47,444 nt of DNA from Peptococcaceae bacterium (GTDB taxonomy: Bacteria > Bacillota > Peptococcia > Peptococcales > Peptococcaceae): assembly GCA_900759105.1 (NCBI GenBank), contig CAAETY010000084.1, positions 1-47,444 on the forward strand, given 5' to 3'. A program made the translations under genes and the position numbers. Shown here in pieces: positions 7,513 through 17,858 of the stretch (position 1 is the stretch's first letter; each line of letters opens with the position of its first letter). The notes below the pieces were generated by a model. It was not told where the DNA came from and did no database searches. It saw only the letters and a list, made by a program, of their open reading frames with translations.

Positions 7513-9944
7513 ATTTCTCCTTTAATATTGTTATTAAAATATTCATCCCATTCATCTAAGCTGATGTATATTTTTCGTGCTTTGCTGCCTTCATACGGCC
7601 CAACAAAGCCCATGCTTTCCAGTTCATCAATAATACGAGCGGCTCTCGTATAGCCAATTCGAAAATGACGTTGTAGCATTGATATACTTGCGTTACCATT
7701 TTCTATAAAGAAGTGACAGGCTTCTCCCAAGAGCTTGTCATGCTCTGGATGTTCGTCGCTTAAATCAGCATAAAGCTCACCGGCCATTAAAGCTTCAACC
7801 CCTTCATTGAGTGACTGATCATAGACTGGTTCTGCTTGTCGTTTGATGTAATAGATGATGTTTGCTATTTCGTCATCCGTTACGTAAACGCCTTGAATAC
7901 GGACTGGCTTTGCGGCACCGCGTGGGAAATAAAGCATATCGCCATTGCCGAGCAATTTTTCTGCGCCACCCATATCAAGAATAGTGCGTGAATCAATTTG
8001 AGAAGAGACAGCAAAAGCAATTCTTGATGGAATATTTGCTTTGATAAGCCCGGTGATTATATCAACCGATGGACGTTGGGTAGCAATTACCAAGTGGATA
8101 CCTGCTGCACGAGCCAATTGCGCCAGACGACAAATTGAATCTTCAACGTCAGCTGGTGCTACCATCATTAAATCTGCCAATTCATCAATAATCACAACAA
8201 TTTGTGGTAAGAATTCGTACGAATGTGCATCTTCGTTTAACGCTTCTGCTTTAATATAACGTTGATTGTAGGTACTCAAATCTCGAGAACCTGTTTCAGC
8301 AAAAATATCATACCGGCGTTCCATTTCTTTAACAACCCACTTTAATGTTGCGGCTGCTTTTTTTGTATCGGTTACGACTGGTGCTAAAAGATGCGGTATA
8401 TTGCTATAATGAGAAAGTTCTACCTTCTTTGGGTCAACCATAATGAATTTTACTTCATGTGGCTTTGCTTTAAATAAGATACTGGTAATGAGGGCATTTA
8501 AGCATACGCTTTTCCCAGCACCGGTAGCACCGGCAATTAAAAGGTGCGGCATTTTTGCTAAATCCCCTACCATTGGATGACCGCTGATATCTTTACCAAG
8601 GGCAAATGTTAACTTAGATTCGGATTTTTTGAATGCTTCACTAGCAATGACTTCCTTGAATTTTACAGTGCGTGGTATAGTGTTTGGCACTTCGATTCCG
8701 ACAGCGCTTTTATTTGGAATTGGCGCCTCGATACGAATATCACTTGCAGCTAAGCTCAATGCTAAGTCATCCGCTAAATTAACAATTTTTGTTACACGCA
8801 CACCAGGTGCCGGCTTAAATTCATATTGAGTGATGGTTGGACCAACGTTAACATTGTTGATTTCACCTTTAACACCAAAATCACTTAAGGTTTCTTTTAA
8901 TAATTCAGCATTAGTTTCGATTTCTTTTTTATTGGTTGAAATCTTTTTCTCAACATCGTCTATTAATCCATCATTTGGAAGCTCATATTCTGCTCTTTTT
9001 AATGTAATGGTTTTATCGGTGCGTTCCTGTTCACCGGAAGAAATATAGTCTTCAACTTTGGCATTTTGGTTATCTTCAACAATCTCTTCGTTAATAACTT
9101 TTAAATTTTCAATGAAGGAATCTTCGGGCTCATCTTGAATTGGCAGCGGTGCTGTTACTTCGTCGTTCACTTTGAGCGACTTTTTCTTTGATGCAGCTTC
9201 CTTCTTTTGAGCAAGCTTTTCACTGATTTTATTAACCGGCTTATCTTCTTCTGGGTTGATTGCTTTTGACTTCGCTGATTTAGAAGTCTTGATAGAGGTT
9301 CTTTCGTTTACAGAGGTTTTTTGCGGAGAAAAGAAAAAGTTTTTCAAGGATACGCCCCAACCTGCAATGACAGGGCCGGCTTGTTGCAATCCATTTTGTA
9401 GCCAAGTCAAAATTGTACCATTACTACAAATAAAAAGCGAAATAATAATAATGGCACTCAGGGCTATTATGGCACCGATTTTAGATAAGGAACGGATTAA
9501 CGCTATAGAAATGGCTGCACCGATAACACCGCCACCGATGCCTTCTAGGCCTTTTTCAAAGCCTATCGCAGGATCAATATTAATGTGACGAAATGCTACC
9601 AGACAAGTAAAAATGACTACTGTTGTGATAACGAGTCGATTACTAATATTTAATTTTGGTGCGCAGAGCTTTACGCCAATCAATATCACAAGCAGCGGTA
9701 TAAAGTATTCACATTGCCCAACGCACACACGAATTCCGTTATAAAGGAAGGCACCTACAACACCTAACTCATTGGAGATTTGCGAGGAGTGAATTGACGC
9801 ACCTTTGAAAATGATAATTACCATATAAAGTGCAAGGGCAATTAATCCAACGCCTACGCATAGTTGAGCATACGGTGAATGAAAGACGCTATTGTTAGTA
9901 GGCTTTTTTTTCGCTCTTGAAGTTGATTTCTTTTTTGTTGCCAT
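7509..9944 (-). CDS. ftsK: DNA translocase FtsK/SpoIIIE
   Basis: About 811 residues. The N-terminal part has four membrane segments (about residues 25-185). A charged Lys/Glu-rich linker follows (190-330), then the motor with Walker A GATGAGKSVCLNAL near residue 470 and Walker B IVVIIDELADLMM. The C-terminal gamma winged-helix domain contains SISMLQRHFRIGYTRAARI, which reads FtsK-orienting sequences. The protein pumps chromosome ends through the closing septum. I chose the ATG at 9944 over the GTG at 9953, because AGAGGTGG ends 5 nt before that ATG and the GTG lies inside this RBS. Confidence 0.96.
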   Translation of the reverse strand: MATKKKSTSRAKKKPTNNSVFHSPYAQLCVGVGLIALALYMVIIIFKGASIHSSQISNELGVVGAFLYNGIRVCVGQCEYFIPLLVILIGVKLCAPKLNISNRLVITTVVIFTCLVAFRHINIDPAIGFEKGLEGIGGGVIGAAISIALIRSLSKIGAIIALSAIIIISLFICSNGTILTWLQNGLQQAGPVIAGWGVSLKNFFFSPQKTSVNERTSIKTSKSAKSKAINPEEDKPVNKISEKLAQKKEAASKKKSLKVNDEVTAPLPIQDEPEDSFIENLKVINEEIVEDNQNAKVEDYISSGEQERTDKTITLKRAEYELPNDGLIDDVEKKISTNKKEIETNAELLKETLSDFGVKGEINNVNVGPTITQYEFKPAPGVRVTKIVNLADDLALSLAASDIRIEAPIPNKSAVGIEVPNTIPRTVKFKEVIASEAFKKSESKLTFALGKDISGHPMVGDLAKMPHLLIAGATGAGKSVCLNALITSILFKAKPHEVKFIMVDPKKVELSHYSNIPHLLAPVVTDTKKAAATLKWVVKEMERRYDIFAETGSRDLSTYNQRYIKAEALNEDAHSYEFLPQIVVIIDELADLMMVAPADVEDSICRLAQLARAAGIHLVIATQRPSVDIITGLIKANIPSRIAFAVSSQIDSRTILDMGGAEKLLGNGDMLYFPRGAAKPVRIQGVYVTDDEIANIIYYIKRQAEPVYDQSLNEGVEALMAGELYADLSDEHPEHDKLLGEACHFFIENGNASISMLQRHFRIGYTRAARIIDELESMGFVGPYEGSKARKIYISLDEWDEYFNNNIKGEI

Positions 9945-9959
9945 ACACGCCACCTCTTT

Positions 9960-10907
9960 TTAATTGATTGTATCCTCGATGTATTTAATGGCGCTTGATA
10001 AGAGGGTTGGATAATCCATTTCATCAACCATAAGCCATTTAATGTTAGGATCTCTCCGAAACCAGGTTAATTGTCTTTTAGCAAAATGTCTGGTATTTTT
10101 TTTCAATAAATCAATCGCCGCTTCGTAGGATAAATCATGATTTAAATAAGCAATAATTTCTTTGTAGCCGATTGCCTTAAATGCTAACATCTCTTTATTA
10201 TACCCCTGATGTAAAAGCTTCTCAACCTCTTCTACCAAGCCATTCTCAATCATGATATCAACACGGCGATTGATGCGGTCATACAAGGTGGCTCGGTCCA
10301 TATTCAAACCAATTAGGCAAAGGTTATAGGGCGAAAAATAATTACTTTTCATGTCAAAATTTTTAAGTGCATCTTTGCCGTTGGTTTTAATGATTTCTAA
10401 CGCTCTTGCAATTCGAAAATGATCTCCGGGAAAGACAACGCCTTCTAAATCAGGACGTAATGCAATAAGCTCTTGATATGAAGTGTTATCGGCATTTTGG
10501 CGAAGGTCATCATAAATTTTGTCGCGATAAGAGGCGTCGCGGTCGCCGGTAAATTGATAGTCATAGATTAGACCGTTTACATAAAGACCGGTGCCACCGA
10601 CTACCATTGGAAGATGGTTGCGCGACAAAATCTCGTTAATATTTTTTTCAGCCAAGGTTTTAAATTTCAGAGCGTTAAACTCTTCGCTAGGTTCGAGAAT
10701 ATCAAGCATATGGTGAGGGATACCTTCGGTTTCCTCCGGTGTAATTTTTGCAGTGCCAATATCCATTTTTTTGTAAACCTGCATTGAATCGCCGGAAATA
10801 ACTTCGGCGTTAAAATGCTTTGCTAGGTCAATACTCAATGCTGTCTTACCAACAGCTGTTGGCCCAACAATAACAACTAATGGTTTTGGTTTGAGCGCTA
10901 ATTCCAT
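9960..10907 (-). CDS. miaA: tRNA dimethylallyltransferase
   Basis: A 315-residue enzyme that transfers a dimethylallyl group to A37 of tRNAs reading UNN codons, giving i6A. The P-loop is VIVGPTAVGKTALSIDLA (residues 12-29), followed by ISGDSMQVYKKMDIGTAK, the substrate and tRNA-binding signature. Length is normal. Its ATG shares one base with the mutL stop (TAATG), so the two are translationally coupled. The product is the substrate for MiaB, encoded at 22963-24285 in this window. mutS-mutL-miaA is a frequent bacterial order. Confidence 0.96.
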   Translation of the reverse strand: MELALKPKPLVVIVGPTAVGKTALSIDLAKHFNAEVISGDSMQVYKKMDIGTAKITPEETEGIPHHMLDILEPSEEFNALKFKTLAEKNINEILSRNHLPMVVGGTGLYVNGLIYDYQFTGDRDASYRDKIYDDLRQNADNTSYQELIALRPDLEGVVFPGDHFRIARALEIIKTNGKDALKNFDMKSNYFSPYNLCLIGLNMDRATLYDRINRRVDIMIENGLVEEVEKLLHQGYNKEMLAFKAIGYKEIIAYLNHDLSYEAAIDLLKKNTRHFAKRQLTWFRRDPNIKWLMVDEMDYPTLLSSAIKYIEDTIN

Positions 10908-12856
10908 TAATATGATCCTCTCTTGAAAAATAAATAAATGTCATTCATTGAAATATTCATGATAATTGGGCGGCCATGTGGACAGGTATGGGCATTGTCC
11001 AACGTTGAAAGTTCTTTCAATAAATAGCGTACTTCTGATTCGTTTAGTATATAGTGTGCTTTTACTGCGGCTTTGCAGGCTGCTGTGATAATACGTTCTT
11101 CATTAACCTCGGCGAGTCCGTTTAATGAGTTTTTATTGTCGAGGTCATCCAATAAATCAAGTAATAAATCAGCAAATGAATCCGTGCTTGTACTCAATAG
11201 GCTTGGAACAGTTTCGATTTCATAGTTCAGAGAGCCGTTGGTTTTTAAGGTAAAGCCTAGCTGCCTCAAAACAAGAATATTTTTTATTAAGGTATCTTCT
11301 TGCAGTGGTGTGATATGAATTGGAATCGGATGGAGTAAGGGTTGCTGAACAATATGTCTGTTATTATATTCGTTCATGTACTTTTCATAAAGAATACGTT
11401 CATGCAGGGTGTGCTGATCGATAATATATAGATTGCTGGTGTCCTGTGCCAAAATAAATGTGTTATTGAGTTGACCAATATACTCCAAGTCTAAAAGCTG
11501 TTTTTGTGACAGTGAGGTAGTTGATGCCATTGTCACAGGGCTGTTGACGGCAATGTCATTAGCTGAAATTCTTTCTTCGCAACCGGTATAGCTGTCATTG
11601 AAGGACTCAGCGATTGTTTCAGACGGTTCACGGATATATTCATGTTTTCGTGGCAATGCATATTCTTTCGCAGTGTCATGTAGTTCTGAATCAAAAGAAT
11701 GCATTGTTGAGTTTGCTTTTATAGGTGCTTCGGTTTCTCCGGCAGGCTCTGTTTTCTGAAAAGAAAAGTCAATAGTTTGCGGTGTGACAGGCCGTACAGC
11801 CTCCTGCTGCTTCAAAGAAAATGCTTCACTGTCAGAATTTAGTTTATATGGCACATTGAGTTTTGCGAGCCATAGCTCCTCTTTTATTAACTGAATTAAG
11901 GTTTCTTTCCAGTCATCAATGTTCTTAAATTTGATAATTTTCTTGGAGGGATGTACGTTGACGTCTATGTTAAAGGCAGGAAGCTGTAGCTTTAACAAGC
12001 AGATACAAAAACGCCCTTTTGGTACGAGTGTATCGACGGCTTCGTCAATGATTTGATTAAGCTCCTTACTTTCAATAAGGCGTCCATTGACAAAGTAAAC
12101 CATGTGATTTCTGTTTTTTCGTGTTATGGATGGTGGAAAGAACCAGCCTTCGACTGCTTGTTTTTGATAGAATTCGTTATTTTTGAAATGAATAATCTCA
12201 TTCTCTTCTATTTCACCATAAATATATTGGAGAATTTGTGGCGTTTTATTCAATTGATTTGACGAGAAAACAACTTCGTAGTTGTTCAAGTACGTGAAAT
12301 TAATTTCCGGGAATCCTAAGGAAAATTTGCAAACTAAATCATAGATGAGAGCACTTTCATGACTATTTGATTTAACAAATTTCTTTCGTGCCGGTACATT
12401 ATAATATAAGTCCTTTACCTCAATGCATGTTCCCTTGCGTGGTGTAGCAACGGCAAGGGAAACTTTGCCGTCTGCATCCGCAGATAATACGCGTGCTGGC
12501 TCTATATCAGAACGACCACTTGTGATGCGTAATCGACTAATGACAGCGATGGACGCCAATGCTTCCCCACGAAAGCCAAAGGTATTAAGACGATAAACAT
12601 CGTTAAAATCGACAATTTTGCTTGTGGCGTGTCGTTTAATCGCCAAGGGTAAATCGTCTTCGTAAAAGCCATCGCCATCGTCAGTGATTTTGATTAAATC
12701 AACGCCGCCATTTTCAATTTCGATGGTAATATTTTTAGCATGCGCATCTAATGCATTTTCAATGAGTTCTTTGACAGCTGAAGAAGGGCGTTCAATCACC
12801 TCGCCGGCTGCAATTTGATTCGCAACGCGGTCTTCCAACACTTGAATAATTCCCAT
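10907..12856 (-). CDS. mutL: DNA mismatch repair endonuclease MutL
   Basis: A 649-residue protein. The N-terminal GHKL ATPase shows ELIENALDA (E33, N34, D37), DDGDGF and FGFRGEALASI. A poorly conserved linker runs from about residue 340 to 450. The C-terminal dimerisation and nuclease domain has DQHTLHERILYE near residue 479, ACKAAVKAHY and CPHGRPI. These metal-site motifs mark the nicking type of MutL found in organisms without MutH. GGAGGGCCCC forms the RBS. mutL lies 24 bp after mutS. Confidence 0.96.
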   Translation of the reverse strand: MGIIQVLEDRVANQIAAGEVIERPSSAVKELIENALDAHAKNITIEIENGGVDLIKITDDGDGFYEDDLPLAIKRHATSKIVDFNDVYRLNTFGFRGEALASIAVISRLRITSGRSDIEPARVLSADADGKVSLAVATPRKGTCIEVKDLYYNVPARKKFVKSNSHESALIYDLVCKFSLGFPEINFTYLNNYEVVFSSNQLNKTPQILQYIYGEIEENEIIHFKNNEFYQKQAVEGWFFPPSITRKNRNHMVYFVNGRLIESKELNQIIDEAVDTLVPKGRFCICLLKLQLPAFNIDVNVHPSKKIIKFKNIDDWKETLIQLIKEELWLAKLNVPYKLNSDSEAFSLKQQEAVRPVTPQTIDFSFQKTEPAGETEAPIKANSTMHSFDSELHDTAKEYALPRKHEYIREPSETIAESFNDSYTGCEERISANDIAVNSPVTMASTTSLSQKQLLDLEYIGQLNNTFILAQDTSNLYIIDQHTLHERILYEKYMNEYNNRHIVQQPLLHPIPIHITPLQEDTLIKNILVLRQLGFTLKTNGSLNYEIETVPSLLSTSTDSFADLLLDLLDDLDNKNSLNGLAEVNEERIITAACKAAVKAHYILNESEVRYLLKELSTLDNAHTCPHGRPIIMNISMNDIYLFFKRGSY

Positions 12857-12880
12857 GGGGCCCTCCTATCCTTTTAATCG

Positions 12881-15457
12881 TTAGAGTTGCTGAGCTTTTT
12901 CTACATAGTCCATTAAAGTGTTGGCCATTTCACGCATGGTCATCTCTTCAATGTCTAAGGCTTTAAATGTTTGAATCCATTCTGGTAGAACAGGTTCGTT
13001 TATTTGCTTGAGATTGTAGTGGTTGCTTTCTAGCTGAGTGCTGTCATTGGTTTCCAAATCCATTAGGACTTCATTAGCCAACTTAGTGATTGCGGTAGGA
13101 ATACCGGCTTTTTGGGCAACATGGATGCCATAGCTTTTACTTGCGGAACCAGGAATAATCTTGTGCATAAAAATGATATCTTTATCATCCTCATAGACGG
13201 AAACGGTATAATTTTTTATACCTGTATCTGCTTCGAGAGCAGTTAATTCATGGTAATGTGTCGCAAAAAGAGTGCAAGCATTGATTTTTTCATTGATGTA
13301 TTTAGTGATAGCTGTGGCTAATGCTAACCCATCATAGGTGCTGGTACCTCTCCCTACTTCGTCTAAGATAATCAAGCTGTCTTTGGTAGCATTATTGGTA
13401 ATAGTTGCTACTTCATTCATTTCCACCATGAATGTACTTTGTCCGCCGGCAAGGTGATCACTTGCACCAATACGTGCAAAGACACGATCAAAAACTTTCA
13501 TTGATGCTTGGCTGGCCGGGATAAAACAACCTATTTGAGCCATAATAGCAGCAAGCGCAACACTACGACAGTAGGTACTTTTACCGGACATATTTGGGCC
13601 GGTAATAATAATAAAACGTTGTTCTGTTTCCGAAAAAAGGACGTTGTTAGGCGTAAATTCACCGAGTTGATGCTGTCGTTCTATAACAGGATGTCGGAGT
13701 GCATCAATATCAACAGTATTTTCAACCAACGTTGGTTTGCAGTAATTGTTTTCGACAGAGGCAGTTGCAAAAGCCACAAAAACATCGATAGACGATAAAA
13801 TACGACTAATGTGGAGCATTCGGTCTATTGATTGCTGCAAATTTTCTAAGATGGTTCGGAAGATTTCTGCTTCAAGGGCTTTGGCACGTTCGGAAGCGGT
13901 CAACAGCTTATTTTCCATTTCTTTTAATTCTTCGGTTATATATCGTTCACTGTTAGCAAGGGTTTGCTTGCGTTGATAGCTTTGTGGCACTAAATCCTGA
14001 TAGGACTTCGTCACATCAAGATAATAACCGAAGACCTTGTTGTAGCCGATTTTAAGCGTCTTAATGCCGGTGGCTTCTTTTTCTCTGTCAAGATATTTTT
14101 TTAGCCACCCTTCGCCATTAACGACGAGCTCATGTAATTCGGAAAGATCCGGATGGTATTCCGGACGAATAACATTGCCATCGCGAACCAAATAGGATGG
14201 TTCATCAAGAATGCTTTCATCTATTAATTTTACAACATCATCGAGCAGGTCGAAGTGGTGTGCATACTCTTGGAAAAGTGGATTTTGACATTGTTGAAGA
14301 ACCTTATACACTTCCGGTAGGGTTTGCAAAGAATTTTTCAAGGAAACCAAATCGCGTGGAGATGCAGACCCACAGGAAATGCGTGATGTAATGCGTTCAA
14401 TATCTTGAACATTGGAAAGTAAATTCTTCAAGGTGTATCTTAACGCATAGCTTTTATAAAGCTCGTCTGTTGCATCTAAACGCAGTTGAATATGCTTTTT
14501 ATTAATAAGTGGCTCTTCAATCCAACGGCGTAATAAACGCGCACCAGCGGAGGTCGAAGTTTTATTAACAATATCAAACAAGGAGGTGCCATTGTGATTG
14601 TTTAAGGTTGTAACAAGTTCTAGATTCTTTTTGGTAAATAAATCAAGTTGCATCACACTTTTTGTACTGTAGCGGGTAAGCCACAAAAGATGCTTTGGCT
14701 GAATGCGTAGCATATCTTGAATATAGCCAAGTAATACAGCTGCTGCGACTATTGATGGTGCATCTTTGGCAGAATCGTTGAAATTCAAAACAGACAAATC
14801 ATTGATGCCAAAGTGAGACAAGAGCTTTTCTTCGGCATTAGATTCCTTAAACAGATAGCTGTTATATGGTGAGAGATTCATTCCATAGAGAGTTTCCTGC
14901 TGTGCACTCAAAAAATCGTAAAGCGGTACGTCTTCATCAGAAAATACACACTCAGATGGATGGAATTTAGTCAGCTCTTGCAAAAGAATTTGTTTATCGT
15001 TTATCTGAGTGACAAGAAATTCGCCGGTGGATACATCGGCAATCGCCAAGCCGTAGCTTTTCTTTCCGGTGATACAAACAATATAATTATTGGCCGATTC
15101 TAAAATATTATCTTCCAAAACCATTCCAGGGGTTACAATACGAATAACCTCACGTTTTACCAATCCTTTTACAGCCTTAGGGTCCTCTGTTTGCTCACAA
15201 ATAGCAACCTTTTGTCCTTGCTTAATCAATTTCTTGATGTACATTTCTGCAGCATGAAAAGGTACGCCACACATTGGTACCTTGATGTTGCCACCACCAT
15301 CACGTGCAGTTAAGGTTAACCCTAGTAATTCACTGGCTTTTTTTGCATCTTCGTCAAACATTTCATAGAAATCGCCAAGACGATAGAAAAGAATCATATT
15401 TGGATATTGGTCTTTGATTTGTTTGTATTGGACAAACATTGGCGTTGTTCCGAGCAT
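12881..15457 (-). CDS. mutS: DNA mismatch recognition ATPase MutS
   Basis: An 858-residue protein of standard MutS1 length. The N-terminal mismatch-binding domain includes ILFYRLGDFYEMF, the family's conserved Phe-x-Glu mismatch wedge. The core and clamp domains follow, and the ATPase has Walker A ITGPNMSGKSTYCRS near residue 618 and Walker B LIILDEVGRGTSTYDG. The RBS GGAAGG precedes the ATG. It lies 25 bp after mutS2 and 24 bp before mutL, so all three are probably in one transcript. Confidence 0.97.
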   Translation of the reverse strand: MLGTTPMFVQYKQIKDQYPNMILFYRLGDFYEMFDEDAKKASELLGLTLTARDGGGNIKVPMCGVPFHAAEMYIKKLIKQGQKVAICEQTEDPKAVKGLVKREVIRIVTPGMVLEDNILESANNYIVCITGKKSYGLAIADVSTGEFLVTQINDKQILLQELTKFHPSECVFSDEDVPLYDFLSAQQETLYGMNLSPYNSYLFKESNAEEKLLSHFGINDLSVLNFNDSAKDAPSIVAAAVLLGYIQDMLRIQPKHLLWLTRYSTKSVMQLDLFTKKNLELVTTLNNHNGTSLFDIVNKTSTSAGARLLRRWIEEPLINKKHIQLRLDATDELYKSYALRYTLKNLLSNVQDIERITSRISCGSASPRDLVSLKNSLQTLPEVYKVLQQCQNPLFQEYAHHFDLLDDVVKLIDESILDEPSYLVRDGNVIRPEYHPDLSELHELVVNGEGWLKKYLDREKEATGIKTLKIGYNKVFGYYLDVTKSYQDLVPQSYQRKQTLANSERYITEELKEMENKLLTASERAKALEAEIFRTILENLQQSIDRMLHISRILSSIDVFVAFATASVENNYCKPTLVENTVDIDALRHPVIERQHQLGEFTPNNVLFSETEQRFIIITGPNMSGKSTYCRSVALAAIMAQIGCFIPASQASMKVFDRVFARIGASDHLAGGQSTFMVEMNEVATITNNATKDSLIILDEVGRGTSTYDGLALATAITKYINEKINACTLFATHYHELTALEADTGIKNYTVSVYEDDKDIIFMHKIIPGSASKSYGIHVAQKAGIPTAITKLANEVLMDLETNDSTQLESNHYNLKQINEPVLPEWIQTFKALDIEEMTMREMANTLMDYVEKAQQL

Positions 15458-15482
15458 TCAATTTCCTTCCTTGTTTTGAATC

Positions 15483-17858
15483 TTACTTAAGTATTGCTAT
15501 GGTAGCGCCATCGCCACCTTCGTTGGCGGGTGCATAATAGAATTGCTTCACATAGCGACTACCGGAGAGTTTTTCTTTAATGGCTTTACGAAGTGCACCG
15601 GTTCCTTTTCCGTGGATAATGTGAACCTGGGTTAAATTATTAAGATAGGCATCATCAATAAAATGGTCAGTTGCGGCAAGTGCCTCATCAACAGTCATTC
15701 CGCGCAAATCAATTTCTGATTTTACCGTTTTCACTTTCATAGCAGATCGACTACTAGATACCGGCTGATGACGTTTGGATTTGATGGCACGACTAACCTC
15801 ACTGATTTTTACAGTGGATTTAATAATTCCGGCCTGCACTTCAAGGGTTTTCTTTGCTGTATTAACAGACAATACGGTAGCATTCATATTGAAGTTATTA
15901 AGATATACTTCATCGCCAATTTTAATCGTATTAATGTGAAGTGGTTCATTGGCTGCGACACTCTTTTTCTTTTTTGGCTTCGCTTTTTCAAGCGAATGAT
16001 CCACGTTCTTTTTCAAATTGGATAAATCAACTGCTGCTTGAACATGGTCTTTTTTGCGAAGCTCTTTGAGTTCCTCACCGACGGTTTGAATTTGTTTGCG
16101 TGTTTCTTCTAAGAGTTGAATCGCTTCTTCGTTCGCTTGTCGTTGAACCTGTGCACGATGCACTTCTAACTCTTCTTGGGCTTCTCGGAGCGCTTGTTTT
16201 TCTTCTTCGATTTGTTTACGCTCGTCAGCAAATTCTGCTTCTTGTTCATTTAATTGACGCTGTAGTTTTTCGAGATTTTTTACCTTATCGATTAACTCAT
16301 TCTGGTTAGAAGTCAAAATGGTTTTGGCATTTTCGATGATGTCATCCTGAAGGCCAATACGCTTAGCAATAGCGAAGGCATTACTTTCACCGGATACGCC
16401 AATTACTAAACGGTAAGTTGGGCGAAGGGTTTCAACGTCAAATGCCATACTTGCGTTTTGAACGCCATCGGTTTGATAGGCATAGGTTTTTAGCTCACTG
16501 TAGTGGGTAGTCGCTAATACTTTGCAATTAATTTTAAGATTGGCATCTAATATAGCTGTTGCTAAGGAAGCCCCTTCCCCGGGGTCTGTGCCTGCGCCCA
16601 ATTCATCATATAGTACGAGCGATTTACTATCAAGGTGTTGAAGGATATCGCTGATATTAACCAGGTGTGAAGAAAATGTACTTAAGGATTGTTCAATGCT
16701 TTGTTCATCACCAATATCAACGAAAACTTTATCAAAAATCCCAAATTCACTTTCCGGATGAACGGGGATATGCAATCCGGCTTGATGCATCAATGCTAAT
16801 AGGCCAACAGTTTTCAAAGTAACGGTTTTACCACCGGTATTTGGACCGGTTATTACGATAATACGTGTATCATCGTTCATATCAAGACTAATTGGTACGG
16901 CGGAGTCACGCTTTAATAACGGATGATAGGCGCGTTTCAAGTGTACATCAGTGCTTTCTAATGTGCGCGGTGCCAATGCATCCATTTTAATGGCCAGCTG
17001 TGCTTTGCCGACAGTAAAATCAATGTAACCAAGATGGTACATATTGGATTTTAGTGCTTGGTGCTCTTCGGCGCATGCTTCTGAAAGCGCTTTCAGTATT
17101 TGATAAATTTCATGCTTTTCTTCTTGTTCAAGCTGGCTTACCTTATTGTTTAAAGGTACCAAATCAGAAGGTTCGATGTATAAAGTTGAACCGCTAGCAG
17201 ATTGGTCGTGGATAATCCCCGGAACGCGACTCTTATGTTCAACTTTGACCGGTACAACCAGACGGTCACCGCGAACCGTAACGATTTGTTCCTGCAATGC
17301 ATCACTCATCAGGCTATTGCGCACGAGGGTATCCATACGCTTGCGAATGCTTTGATGCAGGCTAGCAAGCTCTTTTCGGATTTGTCCCAGCTTAACAGAA
17401 GCACTATCCAAAACATAGCCGTCTTCGCGGATGGTGCGATTAATTTGATTTCGAAGTGTATCATTAATGATGAGTGCAGCACCCATATCTGCCATATGGT
17501 TTAGATGATACCCGTTCTTTTTTGCTTGAAAAAACTGATTAAGGTTTTTTGCTGCATAAAGAGAGCGTTCAATATCCAAAAATTCATGGGCTTCTAACAC
17601 CTGATGAATACGAAGTTTTTTTAATATATCACCAAGATCACGAATGCCGCCGAGAGGAATCATTTCCCCAACGGAAATCATGGCAACAATTTCGGCGGTT
17701 TCTTCTTGCCATTGCACAATTTGTTTGTAGTCGGTGCTTGGAAAGCTCATCTGAGCGCGTTTTTTTCCTAAGTTGGAGCTACATTCTGCGCTTAATAGTT
17801 CTCTGATTTTATTAAATTCGAGTTTATCCAAAACCGGACTATTTTTATAATAAGACAT
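15483..17858 (-). CDS. mutS2: MutS2 family protein (RqcU), ribosome-collision splitting ATPase/endonuclease
   Basis: A 791-residue protein with a MutS-like core and ATPase but no mismatch-reading domain. Walker A is VITGPNTGGKTVTLKT (near residue 336), and LVLYDELGAGTDPGEGASLA follows. A long coiled coil covers about residues 510-610. The C-terminal Smr domain starts near 714 with SEIDLRGMTVDEALA and contains HGKGTGALRKAI. In B. subtilis MutS2 senses collided ribosomes and splits them for quality control; older work gave it a role against recombination. The ATG directly follows the stop of the preceding U32 gene (TAAATG). Confidence 0.94.
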   Translation of the reverse strand: MSYYKNSPVLDKLEFNKIRELLSAECSSNLGKKRAQMSFPSTDYKQIVQWQEETAEIVAMISVGEMIPLGGIRDLGDILKKLRIHQVLEAHEFLDIERSLYAAKNLNQFFQAKKNGYHLNHMADMGAALIINDTLRNQINRTIREDGYVLDSASVKLGQIRKELASLHQSIRKRMDTLVRNSLMSDALQEQIVTVRGDRLVVPVKVEHKSRVPGIIHDQSASGSTLYIEPSDLVPLNNKVSQLEQEEKHEIYQILKALSEACAEEHQALKSNMYHLGYIDFTVGKAQLAIKMDALAPRTLESTDVHLKRAYHPLLKRDSAVPISLDMNDDTRIIVITGPNTGGKTVTLKTVGLLALMHQAGLHIPVHPESEFGIFDKVFVDIGDEQSIEQSLSTFSSHLVNISDILQHLDSKSLVLYDELGAGTDPGEGASLATAILDANLKINCKVLATTHYSELKTYAYQTDGVQNASMAFDVETLRPTYRLVIGVSGESNAFAIAKRIGLQDDIIENAKTILTSNQNELIDKVKNLEKLQRQLNEQEAEFADERKQIEEEKQALREAQEELEVHRAQVQRQANEEAIQLLEETRKQIQTVGEELKELRKKDHVQAAVDLSNLKKNVDHSLEKAKPKKKKSVAANEPLHINTIKIGDEVYLNNFNMNATVLSVNTAKKTLEVQAGIIKSTVKISEVSRAIKSKRHQPVSSSRSAMKVKTVKSEIDLRGMTVDEALAATDHFIDDAYLNNLTQVHIIHGKGTGALRKAIKEKLSGSRYVKQFYYAPANEGGDGATIAILK